Source: Streptomyces sp. NBC_01268
GTDB taxonomy: Bacteria; Actinomycetota; Actinomycetes; Streptomycetales; Streptomycetaceae
Direction: 5' to 3'
DNA: 64,000 nucleotides
NCBI RefSeq assembly: GCF_036240795.1
Contig: NZ_CP108454.1
Coordinates: 1,054,001 to 1,118,000, forward strand
Positions 56,525-64,000 of the stretch are shown here, one piece after another (positions within the stretch are counted from its first letter, which is position 1; the number at the start of each line of letters is the position of its first letter). Under the pieces are notes generated by a model that was given only the letters and a program-made list of their open reading frames with translations, searched no databases and was not told where the DNA came from. A program made the translations under genes and the position numbers.

Positions 56525-58342
56525 TCAGGCCCTGCGGGCGTGGAGGGTGTGGGCGCCCAGGGCGAGCGGGGTGTGCCCGACGAGGGCGAGTCCGCAGTCC
56601 TCGAACAGGCGGGCGTAGTGGTCGGCGGTGCGCTCGCGGCCGCCGGTGTTGCACATCATGTGGAGGTCCCACGCCGTGGCGAGCGAGGAGCCGCCGTCGG
56701 CCGGCAGGAGGCGTTCGATCACGAGGAGGTCCGCGTCCCGCGGCATGGCCTCGGCGCAGGCGCGCAGGATGTCGCGGCAGCGGGCGTCGTCCCAGTCGTG
56801 CAGGACGCGGGAGAGGACGTACACGTCGCCCTCCGGGGGCACGTCCGCGAAGTCGCCCGCGCGATAGGCGCACCGCTCCCCCGCCTCGGTGGCGCCGAGC
56901 TGGGTGCGGGCCGCCGCGAGGACCTGGGGGCGCTCCAGGAGGACGCCGCGCAGGGTGGGGTGCGCGGTGAGGATGCGGCCGAGGAGCTCCCCGGTGCCGC
57001 CCGCGATGTCGACGACGGTGCGGGGACGGCCGGGGGCGGCCGCCGCGGTGGCGAGGACGGGGTGGGCGGGCAGCGGATCGAAGAGGGGGGCGCTCGACAC
57101 CATGGACCGGTCGAAGAGGGCGGCGAGTTCGGGGTCGGCCGCGAAGTGGTCGAAGTGGTTCTCGCCGTAGAAGTGGTCGAAGGCGGGTTCGCCGCTGCGC
57201 ACCGTGTGGGTCAGGTGGGCGAAGGACTGGTAGAAGGGCCCGCCGTACATCAGCGCCAGGGGCCGCATCGATCCCGGGGCCTCGGCCGCCAGCAGGGCGC
57301 CGACGCCGGTGAGGCGGAATCCGTCCGGGCCCTCGGCGACCACGCCCAGCATGGCGAGGTACCGCAGCAGCGTCGCCAGGCTCTCCGGGTGGGCGTCGAC
57401 GGCGCGGGCCAGCTCCGGGACACCGGCCCCGGTGCGGCGGTGCATGGCCTCCGGCAGCCGCAGCCGCGCGCACGCCGCGAGGGCCTGGGTGGTCCAGGCG
57501 CCCGTCAGCATCCGCAGGAGCGCCTCCGCCGCCTCCGGATCACCGGACGGCCGCGCGGACCCCTCGGTGAGGGGGCGGCCGAGGTGCTCGGCCAGTACGT
57601 CACGGTGGTCGCCCCGCGCGTACAGCTCCACGCGGCGGTACTCCGTCCTCGTGTCGGCGGGGGCCGTGAAGTAGAACACGGTGCCGTCCTCGTGCGGGTT
57701 GTAGCCGCCGCCGTCGGCGACCGCGCCATGCCGTGCGAAGCCGGCGAGCAGCCCGCGCAGCACCAGCGGGTCGGGCCGTTCGACGTCGAAGGCGAGGTGC
57801 GCCTCGCGGTCCGGACGGCGCTCGTCGGCGGCGATCCCGTGCAGCCCGGAGCCCGGTGCCACGGTCAGCGCGAACACCTCGACCGCGCGGCGCTCGCCCG
57901 CCGGGCCGTGGACCGTCGGCCGGAGAATCCTTACGTCGAGATCCGCGGCGTTGCGGTGGTGGCGCGCGGCGAGGCGGTCCCGGACGACGACGCTGGGCTG
58001 CGCCGACACGTCCGCGGCCAGCCCGCACGCGCTCAACTGCGCCCGCAGGGTGCCCTCGTCGGGCGGGAAGACGAGCACGGCGGCGTGCGCGAAGGCGCAC
58101 CGCTCCGTCAACGCCCGCAGTTCGGGACCGTGGAGGCCGGGGAGCACGCGGGAGAGGAGGACGCCGGTGTCCTGTTCCCGCACGAACGCGGCCGTGGCGC
58201 CGAGCCTGTCGGCGTCGTCGACGGTGTTCGTCGCGTTCGCGGCGTTCACTGCGTTCACTGCGTTCGCAGTCATCGTGGGTGGGTGCGTGGCGGCGGTCAT
58301 GGGCGGGTGCGCGGGCATGGTGAGGGGAAGCCTGGAGTGCAT
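56525..58342 (-). CDS. O-methyltransferase with extra N-terminal domain
   Basis: The protein of up to 605 residues has a C-terminal half (about 265-605) that is a plant-type O-methyltransferase. It includes the dimerisation helices, VVDIAGGTGELLGRIL (SAM site), YVLSRVLHDWDD (catalytic His) and the LLVIERLLP block. The first ~240 residues form a separate domain with no assignment here (PGLHGPELRALTERCAF, VFYFTAPADTRTEYRRVELY). The extreme N-terminus carries a NAVNAVNAANATN repeat from 9-bp repeats at 58225-58275, so the start is uncertain. It follows the aromatic hydroxylase gene by 79 bases; a hydroxylation-then-methylation pair is likely. Confidence 0.85.
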   Translation of the reverse strand: MHSRLPLTMPAHPPMTAATHPPTMTANAVNAVNAANATNTVDDADRLGATAAFVREQDTGVLLSRVLPGLHGPELRALTERCAFAHAAVLVFPPDEGTLRAQLSACGLAADVSAQPSVVVRDRLAARHHRNAADLDVRILRPTVHGPAGERRAVEVFALTVAPGSGLHGIAADERRPDREAHLAFDVERPDPLVLRGLLAGFARHGAVADGGGYNPHEDGTVFYFTAPADTRTEYRRVELYARGDHRDVLAEHLGRPLTEGSARPSGDPEAAEALLRMLTGAWTTQALAACARLRLPEAMHRRTGAGVPELARAVDAHPESLATLLRYLAMLGVVAEGPDGFRLTGVGALLAAEAPGSMRPLALMYGGPFYQSFAHLTHTVRSGEPAFDHFYGENHFDHFAADPELAALFDRSMVSSAPLFDPLPAHPVLATAAAAPGRPRTVVDIAGGTGELLGRILTAHPTLRGVLLERPQVLAAARTQLGATEAGERCAYRAGDFADVPPEGDVYVLSRVLHDWDDARCRDILRACAEAMPRDADLLVIERLLPADGGSSLATAWDLHMMCNTGGRERTADHYARLFEDCGLALVGHTPLALGAHTLHARRA

Positions 58343-58421
58343 TGCCTGTCCGTGTCTGGAAACCCGGGCTGGCCCCGGGGAGGGAGGAAAGGGCGGACCG
58401 ATAAAGGGAGGTGAGGGTCTG

Positions 58422-59633
58422 TCAGATCCCCACGTAGTTCTCGGCGAACCAGTCCTGCTGGGTCGGCGAGTCGCGCAGCGCCCTGATCCGGGACCGGCGC
58501 AGACGCGCCTCGAAGGGCGAGGCGCCCTCGGGGCCCGGGGGCTCGTGCAGGAGGCCGATCATCCAGTGCGAGAACTCCTGCGCACGCCAGATGTGCGCCA
58601 GACACCGGTCCGAGTAGCCGTCGAGCGCCGCCCGGTCGCCCCGGCGCAGGGCGGCGGCCAGGGCCTGGCCCAGGATCTCGGCCTCCAGCACCGCGAGGTT
58701 GGCGCCCTTGGCGGCCGACGGGCTGATCAGCGCGGCCGCGTCGCCCACCAGGAACAGCGCACCGTGGCGCAGGGGTTCGAGGACGTCGGAGGCGAGGTCG
58801 ACGACGGAGCGTCGGACGAGGCGGCCGCGCACCAGGGGGCCGTACTCGGGCGCGCGCATGCGCACGTCGAGTTCGTCCCAGACGCGTTCGTCGCTCCAGG
58901 CGTCGGCCCGGGCGTCCCGCGGGCACTGCAGGTAGTAACGGGTGATCTCGGCCGATCGGGCCATGTGTCCGGCATAGCCGCGCGGGTGGAGGGCGTAGCC
59001 CACGGCGTCCAGGCTCGGGGGCGCCTCGGCGAGCAGGCCCAGCCAGGACACTCCGTGGTCGCGGTGGTAGCGGCGGACCGCGCCGGTCGGGACCGATCGC
59101 CGCCCGGCGCCGTGCCGCCCGTCGCAGGCGGCGACGTACCGGGCCCGCCAGCGTCCGGTGCGCCCGTCGGCCTCCCGTACGGTCACCGAGGGCGTCGGAC
59201 CGTCGGCACCGGACACGGCGACCGCCTCGGTGTCGAAGCGGATCCGCCCTCCGGCGTCGAGGAACCGCGCCAACAGGTCGGCGACCAGCTCGTGTTGGGG
59301 GTAGACGGTGTGCGGATCGCCGCTGCCGAGCCGTCCGTAGTCGAGGCGGAAGCGGCCGTCGTCGGTGCGGAACTCGCAGACGCCGTGCTCCTGTCCGTTC
59401 CGGCGCAGCCCTTCGTCCAGGCCGTTGCGGGCGAGGATCCGCACGGTGTTCGCGGCGAGGAAGCCCGCCCGCGCCCGGTTCTGCACGTCGTCGCGGCCGG
59501 ACCGTTCCAGGACGGCGCAGTCGATGCCGGCGCGGAGGAGGAGGTTTCCCAGGACGAGCCCGGCGGGGCCGGCTCCGAGGATCACCACGTCGGCCGAGTC
59601 GTGGGCGGACCGGGCGTACGGACTGTCTGTCAC
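58422..59633 (-). CDS. FAD-dependent aromatic hydroxylase (4-hydroxybenzoate 3-monooxygenase-like)
   Basis: The 403-residue group A flavoprotein monooxygenase has the FAD-binding motif VVILGAGPAGLVLGN, the DG motif AACDGRHG and the GD motif LVGDAAALISPSAAKGANLA. TVYPQHELVADLL matches PHBH enzymes such as PobA. It should hydroxylate a phenolic acid ortho to its hydroxyl group using NAD(P)H. Next to an O-methyltransferase it may act in tailoring rather than catabolism. GTG 59633 lacks a ribosome-binding site but has a -10-like TAAGAT 8 bases upstream. Confidence 0.9.
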   Translation of the reverse strand: MTDSPYARSAHDSADVVILGAGPAGLVLGNLLLRAGIDCAVLERSGRDDVQNRARAGFLAANTVRILARNGLDEGLRRNGQEHGVCEFRTDDGRFRLDYGRLGSGDPHTVYPQHELVADLLARFLDAGGRIRFDTEAVAVSGADGPTPSVTVREADGRTGRWRARYVAACDGRHGAGRRSVPTGAVRRYHRDHGVSWLGLLAEAPPSLDAVGYALHPRGYAGHMARSAEITRYYLQCPRDARADAWSDERVWDELDVRMRAPEYGPLVRGRLVRRSVVDLASDVLEPLRHGALFLVGDAAALISPSAAKGANLAVLEAEILGQALAAALRRGDRAALDGYSDRCLAHIWRAQEFSHWMIGLLHEPPGPEGASPFEARLRRSRIRALRDSPTQQDWFAENYVGI

Positions 59634-59641
59634 AACGAGGG

Positions 59642-59647
59642 ATCTTA
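59642..59647 (-). promoter_or_regulatory. Possible -10 hexamer giving a leaderless transcript
   Basis: TAAGAT on the minus strand ends 8 bases before the GTG of the aromatic hydroxylase gene. The transcript could then begin at the start codon itself, explaining the missing ribosome-binding site. No convincing -35 element was found. Confidence 0.3.
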
Positions 59648-59765
59648 GGCACCCGGAAGTACCAAGATCGTCAGGATTCACCTGAATGCCCCACAGCATG
59701 ATAAAAGGATTCTTCCGGACCGGCGAGGACGCCGGGGGCTGGGGGGTGATTCCGGGACCGGTGCG

Positions 59766-60000
59766 GTGACCGCCGGCGTCGCCGTCACCGCCAACTCCGC
59801 GCCGCGGCACGAGGAGCGGCGCCAGGAGATACGCAAGGTCGTCTACCTGCTCGGCGACAGCATGGGCCGTACCCATGTCACCGCCGCCCGCGAGCGCTGC
59901 TACGGCGCGACGGGCAAGCTGAACAAGGAGCGGCTGCCGAACTACGGCGCCGTCGCCACGTACGCCGTGGAGAAGGACAGCGACCGGCCGGCGCTGGTGA
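59766..60000 (+). pseudogene. Alkaline phosphatase N-terminal remnant
   Basis: The translated frame contains RKVVYLLGDSMGRTHVTAAR, CYGATGKLNKERLP and YAVEKDSDRPALVT. This is the N-terminal part of StrK/PhoA-type alkaline phosphatases, including the first metal-binding Asp. Directly after ALVT the family continues DSASSATAW with the catalytic Ser, but here the sequence changes to an unrelated EGEKGGRHERR tail. It runs into the LCP gene at 60.2 kb. A full phosphatase needs about 400 more residues, so this is a truncated remnant. Nothing recognisable was seen in 60001-60232. Confidence 0.75.
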
Positions 60001-60232
60001 CCGAGGGCGAGAAGGGCGGCCGGCACGAACGGCGGGCGGCGGGCGCGGGCATCGACTTCTCGGTCTGCGCGAGGGACCTGGGCGGGACGCCCGCGGCCGC
60101 GGTGCTCTCCGTGCCGGTCCTCGTCAACGAATGGCCTCAGGGACTCCTCGACCTGCCGGTTCGCACAGCCGTGCAACCGTCGGACGACGTGCGTCGTCCT
60201 TTCGTTCGGGCTCGGACGAATGAGGCACGCAC

Positions 60233-61351
60233 ATGGCGCGGAGCGGACGACTTCCGAAGACGGCACTGGCGCTGCTGGTCCTCGTGACCGCGGGGCTGGG
60301 CTGGGGCTACCTCAAGGTGAGCGGCGACATCGTCACCTTCGGCGCGGACGGGCTCTCCGACAACCGGCCCCCCGCGTCCCCCTGGGGACAGAACGTGCTG
60401 GTCATCGGTTCGGACGCGCGCACCGGCGGCAACGACGAGCTGGGCGGCGGGGACGAGCACGACATCGGCCGCTCCGACACGGCCTTCCTCCTCCACGTGT
60501 ACGCGGACCACCAGCACGCCGTCGTCGTGTCCTTCCCCCGCGACACCCTCGTGGACATCCCGCCCTGCCGGCTCCCCGACGGCACCTGGACCCGGCCGCG
60601 CGGGGGCGGGATGTTCAACTCCGCGTTCGCCGTGGGCCAGACCGCCGAGGGAAACCCGGCCTGCACGCAGAACACCGTCGAGCGGCTGACCGGGCTGCGC
60701 GTCGACCACACCGTCGTCGTCGACTTCAAGGGCTTCGCCGCGCTGACCGAGGCCGTCGACGGGGTACGGGTGTGCCTGCCCGCCGACGTGTACCAGCGGG
60801 ACCTCGACCCGCACCGCACGACGCGGGGCGAGCGGATCTTCGCCAAGGGCGAGCAGACCGTCTCCGGACAGAAGGCGCTGGACTACGTGCGGCTGCGCCA
60901 CGGGATCGGCGACGGCTCCGACATAGGCCGCATCAAGCGTCAGCAGGCCTTCCTGGCCGCCCTGCTCAAGAAGGTCAGGAGCGACGGGCTCACCCCGACC
61001 AGGCTGCTGCCGCTCGCGAACGCGGCGACCCGTTCCCTGACCGTGGACCCGGGCCTCGGCTCCGCCGACAAGCTGGTCTCGTTCGCGATGTCGTTGAAGG
61101 ACATCGACCTCCACGACACGAAGTTCGTCACGCTCCCCTGGCGCTACCAGGGGGAACGGGTCGCGATCGTCCACCCCGACGCGGACGCCCTCTGGGCTGC
61201 CCTGCGGGCCGACCGCCCCCTCGACGGCCCCCACACCGGCCCCACGCCCACGGGCGGAGGGTCCCGCACCCCCGCCACACCCGGCGCCGGATCCGACGAG
61301 CACACCCGGTCCGCCGACGACGCCCCCTGCTCCGACCTCTCGTACGGATGA
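60233..61351 (+). CDS. LytR-CpsA-Psr (LCP) family cell-wall glycopolymer transferase
   Basis: The 372-residue protein has one N-terminal membrane span (residues 9-28) and an external LCP domain: VLVIGSDAR, RSDTAFLLHVYADHQ, VSFPRDTLVDIP, DYVRLRHGIGDGSDIGRIKRQ. LCP enzymes attach teichoic acid-like or other polymers from lipid carriers to peptidoglycan. The conserved Arg residues of the phosphate-binding site are in place. The Pro/Thr/Gly-rich tail of about 50 residues is disordered. Confidence 0.93.
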   Translation: MARSGRLPKTALALLVLVTAGLGWGYLKVSGDIVTFGADGLSDNRPPASPWGQNVLVIGSDARTGGNDELGGGDEHDIGRSDTAFLLHVYADHQHAVVVSFPRDTLVDIPPCRLPDGTWTRPRGGGMFNSAFAVGQTAEGNPACTQNTVERLTGLRVDHTVVVDFKGFAALTEAVDGVRVCLPADVYQRDLDPHRTTRGERIFAKGEQTVSGQKALDYVRLRHGIGDGSDIGRIKRQQAFLAALLKKVRSDGLTPTRLLPLANAATRSLTVDPGLGSADKLVSFAMSLKDIDLHDTKFVTLPWRYQGERVAIVHPDADALWAALRADRPLDGPHTGPTPTGGGSRTPATPGAGSDEHTRSADDAPCSDLSYG

Positions 61352-61540
61352 GCCCGCCGACCGTCACGCCGCCCCGGTCACCGCTTCGGGGTCGTCGACG
61401 AAGGAGACCCAGGCACTCCGCCCCGGACCGGGGGCTGTCCCCACCCCGCTCCGGCCTGCTGCCCGGATGGGACGGGCGATCACGTGCGGGCAGGCTGAAG
61501 GCGTCGGACACGACCGGGGCCTCCCCGGCGCGTCGGACAC

Positions 61541-61590
61541 GTCGGACCCAGTCGGACCCAGTCGGACCCAGTCGGACCCAGTCGGACCCA
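61541..61590. repeat. Five perfect 10-bp tandem repeats
   Basis: GTCGGACCCA is repeated five times without error, with a related GCGTCGGACAC on its left. The array lies 32-81 bases upstream of the secreted protease start, where promoter elements would be. The unit is one helical turn, so every copy faces the same side of the DNA. Confidence 0.85.
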
Positions 61591-61621
61591 CCGGACGCAT
61601 CCGCGAGCAGAAGGACCCTCC

Positions 61622-62473
61622 TTGTTCAGCCTGAAGCCCCCGCACCGCCGTACCACCCGCATCGCCGTCGCCGGTGCCCTCGCCGTCGCGACCTGCGCCA
61701 CCCTCATGGCCGGGAACGCCGCTGCGATCGTCAACGGCAAGGACTCCAGCCAGAGTTACCCGTTCATGGCCAGCATTCCCGAGTCCGCCCCGAAGCACGG
61801 GCTCCACGAGGGCAACTGCGGGGCCACGCTCATCGACCCCCAGTGGGTGCTGACGGCCGCCCACTGTCTGCGGGGGGACGGGCTGGAGCTGGAGGGCATC
61901 GTCAGGATCGGCAGCGACCACCGGAAGTCCGGCGGCACCGTCCGGAAGATCGACCGCACGGTCATCCACCCCGGCTACGTCCCCGGCGAAGGCACCACCT
62001 TCAACCGCGACGACATCGCGCTGGTCCGGCTCGACCGCCCGGTCACCGAGCGGCCCGTACGGATCGCACGGCAGGCGGGGAAGCCCGGGACCCCGACGCG
62101 GATCATGGGCTTCGGCACCACCGTCGACACCGAATTCGCCTTCCCGGACCGGCTCCAGGAGCTGGACACCCGCCGGGGCGCCCTGTCCGAGTGCGCCCCG
62201 GGCTACGCGGACCGCACCCGGCTGTGCACGATCAGCCGCGTGCCGGAGGCCATGGCGTGCTTCGGGGACTCCGGCGGGCCGCAGGTGCAGAAGGGCCGGG
62301 ACGGGCGCTGGGAACTCATCGGCGTCACCTCCGGACCCGGGGCTCCCGGGGTGCCGTGCTCGGCAGGGCCGGGCCTGTACACCAGCGCGCCCGCCTACGC
62401 GCCGTGGATCCGGCGGACCCTCATGAGCGACCGTGCTCCTCACGCTGCCCCCACGGAGTCCCGTACGCGTTGA
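61622..62473 (+). CDS. Secreted trypsin-like serine protease (S1 family)
   Basis: The 283-residue exported protease has a signal ([22 protein letters not shown]) running straight into [13 protein letters not shown], the free N-terminus of active S1 peptidases, so the pro-region is very short or absent. The triad is in [15 protein letters not shown] and [10 protein letters not shown]. Asp in the CFGDSGGP region and the specificity pocket could not be ranked with certainty. TTG 61622 follows AAGGA. The last 53 bases overlap the end of the convergent gene. Confidence 0.92.
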   Translation: MFSLKPPHRRTTRIAVAGALAVATCATLMAGNAAAIVNGKDSSQSYPFMASIPESAPKHGLHEGNCGATLIDPQWVLTAAHCLRGDGLELEGIVRIGSDHRKSGGTVRKIDRTVIHPGYVPGEGTTFNRDDIALVRLDRPVTERPVRIARQAGKPGTPTRIMGFGTTVDTEFAFPDRLQELDTRRGALSECAPGYADRTRLCTISRVPEAMACFGDSGGPQVQKGRDGRWELIGVTSGPGAPGVPCSAGPGLYTSAPAYAPWIRRTLMSDRAPHAAPTESRTR

Positions 62474-63653
62474 GCAGGTCGAGGAAGGGCCGCGGCGGCA
62501 GGGCCTCGGGCCCGAGGACGCCGCTGCCCTTCCAGGCGCCGGTCGCGAGGAGTTCCAGGGCGATGACGGGGTTGACGGCCGTCTGCCAGACCACGGCCTG
62601 CGAGCCGTACTCGCGCATCGACCACTCGTTGTCGACGACGTGGTACAGGTACACCTCGCGGGCGGCACCGTCCTTCGTGCCCTTGACCCAGGTGCCGGCG
62701 CAGGTCTTGCCCTTCATGCGGTCGCCCAGCGTGGCGGGGTCGGGCAGGCAGGCCGCGACGACGTCGCGCGGCGAGACCCGGACCGGTCCGTCGGGGCCGG
62801 GCACGGTGACCCCGGCCGTGGCGTCGAGACCCAGCTCGTGCAGGGTCTTCAGCTTGGCGATGAAGTCGTCGCCGAGCCCGTACTTGAAGGTGACGCGCCG
62901 CGCGTCCACCCAGCGCGGGATCAGGAGCACCTCCTCGTGCTCGACGTTCACGCACTCGACCGGGCCGATGCCCTCGGGGAAGTCGAAGACCTCGGGCTCG
63001 CTGAACGGCGCCGTGGTGAACCAGCCGCGGTCCTTCTCGTACACGACGGGCGGGTTGAGGCACTCCTCGATGGTGGTCCAGATGCTGAACGAGGGCGCGA
63101 AGTCGTACCCCTCGACGGTGAGGTTCGCGCCGTCGCGGACGCCGATCTCCTCGATCTCGTCGAAGAGCTCGTCGGCGGCGTACCGGGCGAAGACGTCCGA
63201 GAGCCCCGGCTCGACCCCCATGCCGACGAGCGCGAGACGGCCCGCCCGCTCCCACTCCCCGGCCCGGGCGAACTGCTCGTCGCCCAGCTTCACCCCGCAC
63301 TCCTCGTGCGGGGCGGTCGCGTGCGGCACGGACAGCGACATGGCCATGTCCAGGTAGTGGGCGCCCGCGGCGAGGGCCGCGCGGAAGAGCGGCATCACGA
63401 ACCGCGGGTCCGTCGCGTTGAGCAGCACGTCACAGCGCTCCTCGACGAGGAGGCGCCGCACCGCGGCCTCGTCGGAGGCGTCCAGGCGGCGGGCGCTGAA
63501 ACGGTCCGCCCGGTCCGTCTGCGCGGCGACGGCCGCCTCGGCTCGGGCCAGGTCGTAGTCGGCGACCACCATGTGGGCCAGGAAGTCCCGGCGGGCCGCG
63601 ATCCGGGTGACGGCGGTTCCGACGCCGCCCGCACCCACGAGAAGTACGCGCAT
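62421..63653 (-). CDS. Saccharopine dehydrogenase-family oxidoreductase
   Basis: The 410-residue protein has an N-terminal NAD(P) Rossmann motif ([20 protein letters not shown]) and the family blocks [27 protein letters not shown] and [15 protein letters not shown]. It resembles saccharopine dehydrogenase/carboxynorspermidine synthase (LYS9-like) enzymes, which couple an amino acid with an oxo-acid. The actual reaction in actinomycetes of this clade is not known to me. It is divergent from a TetR-family gene. Confidence 0.9.
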   Translation of the reverse strand: MRVLLVGAGGVGTAVTRIAARRDFLAHMVVADYDLARAEAAVAAQTDRADRFSARRLDASDEAAVRRLLVEERCDVLLNATDPRFVMPLFRAALAAGAHYLDMAMSLSVPHATAPHEECGVKLGDEQFARAGEWERAGRLALVGMGVEPGLSDVFARYAADELFDEIEEIGVRDGANLTVEGYDFAPSFSIWTTIEECLNPPVVYEKDRGWFTTAPFSEPEVFDFPEGIGPVECVNVEHEEVLLIPRWVDARRVTFKYGLGDDFIAKLKTLHELGLDATAGVTVPGPDGPVRVSPRDVVAACLPDPATLGDRMKGKTCAGTWVKGTKDGAAREVYLYHVVDNEWSMREYGSQAVVWQTAVNPVIALELLATGAWKGSGVLGPEALPPRPFLDLLNAYGTPWGQREEHGRS

Positions 63654-63721
63654 GTCACACACCTGTTCCTTCAACGCCCCCGGCGGGTGTCGCCGGGGAA
63701 CGCCCCGATGGAACACGAGGC

Positions 63722-63756
63722 CCACTGTTAAAGTCTACGGCGTTGGCATAAGGGAC
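63722..63756. promoter_or_regulatory. AT-rich promoter/operator region between divergent genes
   Basis: The short AT-rich island (GTTAAAGTCTACGGCGTTGG and flanks) lies between the saccharopine dehydrogenase-like gene and the TetR-type gene. It is the only AT-rich stretch in the intergenic region and therefore the likely site of divergent promoters and TetR binding. No consensus match is claimed. Confidence 0.35.
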
Positions 63757-63782
63757 TCCGGGGAGAGGCAGGGGGTGGCGCG

Positions 63783-64000
63783 GTGCCCAAGAAGGTGGTC
63801 CCCGAGGCGGAACGCCGCCGCCGGCGCCCGACGCGACAGGGCACGGTCCTGTCGGAGGAGCTGATCGTCGCGACCGCGCTGCGGATGCTCCGCGAGCACG
63901 GCGCCGCCGGGCTGACCGCGCGCCGTCTGGGCAGCGCCCTCGGCGCGGACCCGAGCACGCTCTACCGCTACTTCTCCGGCCTGGACGACCTGACCCGGGC
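63783..64000 (+). CDS. TetR-family transcriptional regulator (partial)
   Basis: The first 72 residues of a TetR repressor run off the right edge. After a basic tail (ERRRRRPTRQG), the helix-turn-helix is visible: IVATALRMLREHGAAGLTARRLGSALGADPSTLYRYF. GTG 63783 follows AGGGGG. Its divergent position suggests control of the saccharopine dehydrogenase-like gene and itself. The ligand-binding domain lies outside the window. Confidence 0.9.
   Translation, partial: MPKKVVPEAERRRRRPTRQGTVLSEELIVATALRMLREHGAAGLTARRLGSALGADPSTLYRYFSGLDDLTR

Noticed and set aside
61541..61590. CRISPR-like array
   Set aside because: The 10-bp units are contiguous with no spacers, and no cas genes are near.

Overview
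This window looks like a Streptomyces or close actinomycete chromosome. The evidence is very high GC with strong third-position bias, GTG/TTG starts with polypurine ribosome-binding sites, a complete conservon (CvnA-D plus two P450s), AfsR/SARP and LAL regulators, and a single TTA leucine codon noticed by eye in the whole window. No tRNA, rRNA, insertion sequence, integrase or CRISPR array was seen. The window begins inside a nonribosomal peptide gene and ends inside a TetR-family gene.

Region 1 (1-12.4 kb, minus strand) is the upstream part of a nonribosomal peptide cluster. In transcription order it holds an XRE-type ATPase regulator, a dimodular NRPS (C-A-T-C-A-T), a type II thioesterase, an Fe(II)/2-oxoglutarate hydroxylase, a free-standing A-T didomain whose pocket reads as glutamine-specific, and the start of a further NRPS that opens with a condensation domain. 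The product cannot be named from this fragment. A beta-hydroxylated Gln unit and two identical unassigned residues are the best inference.

Region 2 (12.4-16.8 kb) is a regulatory cassette. A tiny secreted Gly/Thr-rich peptide gene sits between the XRE-ATPase regulator and a convergent AfsR-like SARP-NB-ARC-TPR regulator whose eighth codon is TTA. Heptamers of the GTGATAG type are iterated upstream of the peptide and recur at 11-bp spacing upstream of a SnoaL-like gene on the far side of the SARP gene.

Region 3 (16.9-22.4 kb) is a translationally coupled conservon: sensor ATPase, roadblock protein, DUF742 protein, Ras-like GTPase, a CYP157-type P450 lacking ExxR, and a CYP154-type P450.

Region 4 (22.4-32.3 kb) carries envelope and signalling genes: an EEP-family phosphodiesterase, a D-Ala-D-Ala carboxypeptidase, an OmpR-type two-component system, a secreted phosphodiester glycosidase, a NarL-type two-component system and a secreted crystallin-fold protein.

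Region 5 (32.3-47.7 kb) alternates alpha/beta hydrolases with regulators (AraC, PucR, two LAL LuxR proteins). It also contains a sugar ABC importer (binding protein and two permeases, no ATPase) whose operon ends in a translationally coupled LAL regulator, a MalT-like arrangement.

Region 6 (47.8-56.4 kb) looks like a detoxification and stress block: a YaaH-type membrane protein, amidohydrolase, esterase, flavin disulfide reductase, Dps, DoxX, isochorismatase-fold hydrolase, methyltransferase and CsbD. Region 7 (56.5-64 kb) has a PHBH-type aromatic hydroxylase followed by an O-methyltransferase with an extra N-terminal domain, an alkaline phosphatase remnant, an LCP transferase, a secreted trypsin-like protease, a saccharopine dehydrogenase-family enzyme and the start of a divergent TetR regulator.
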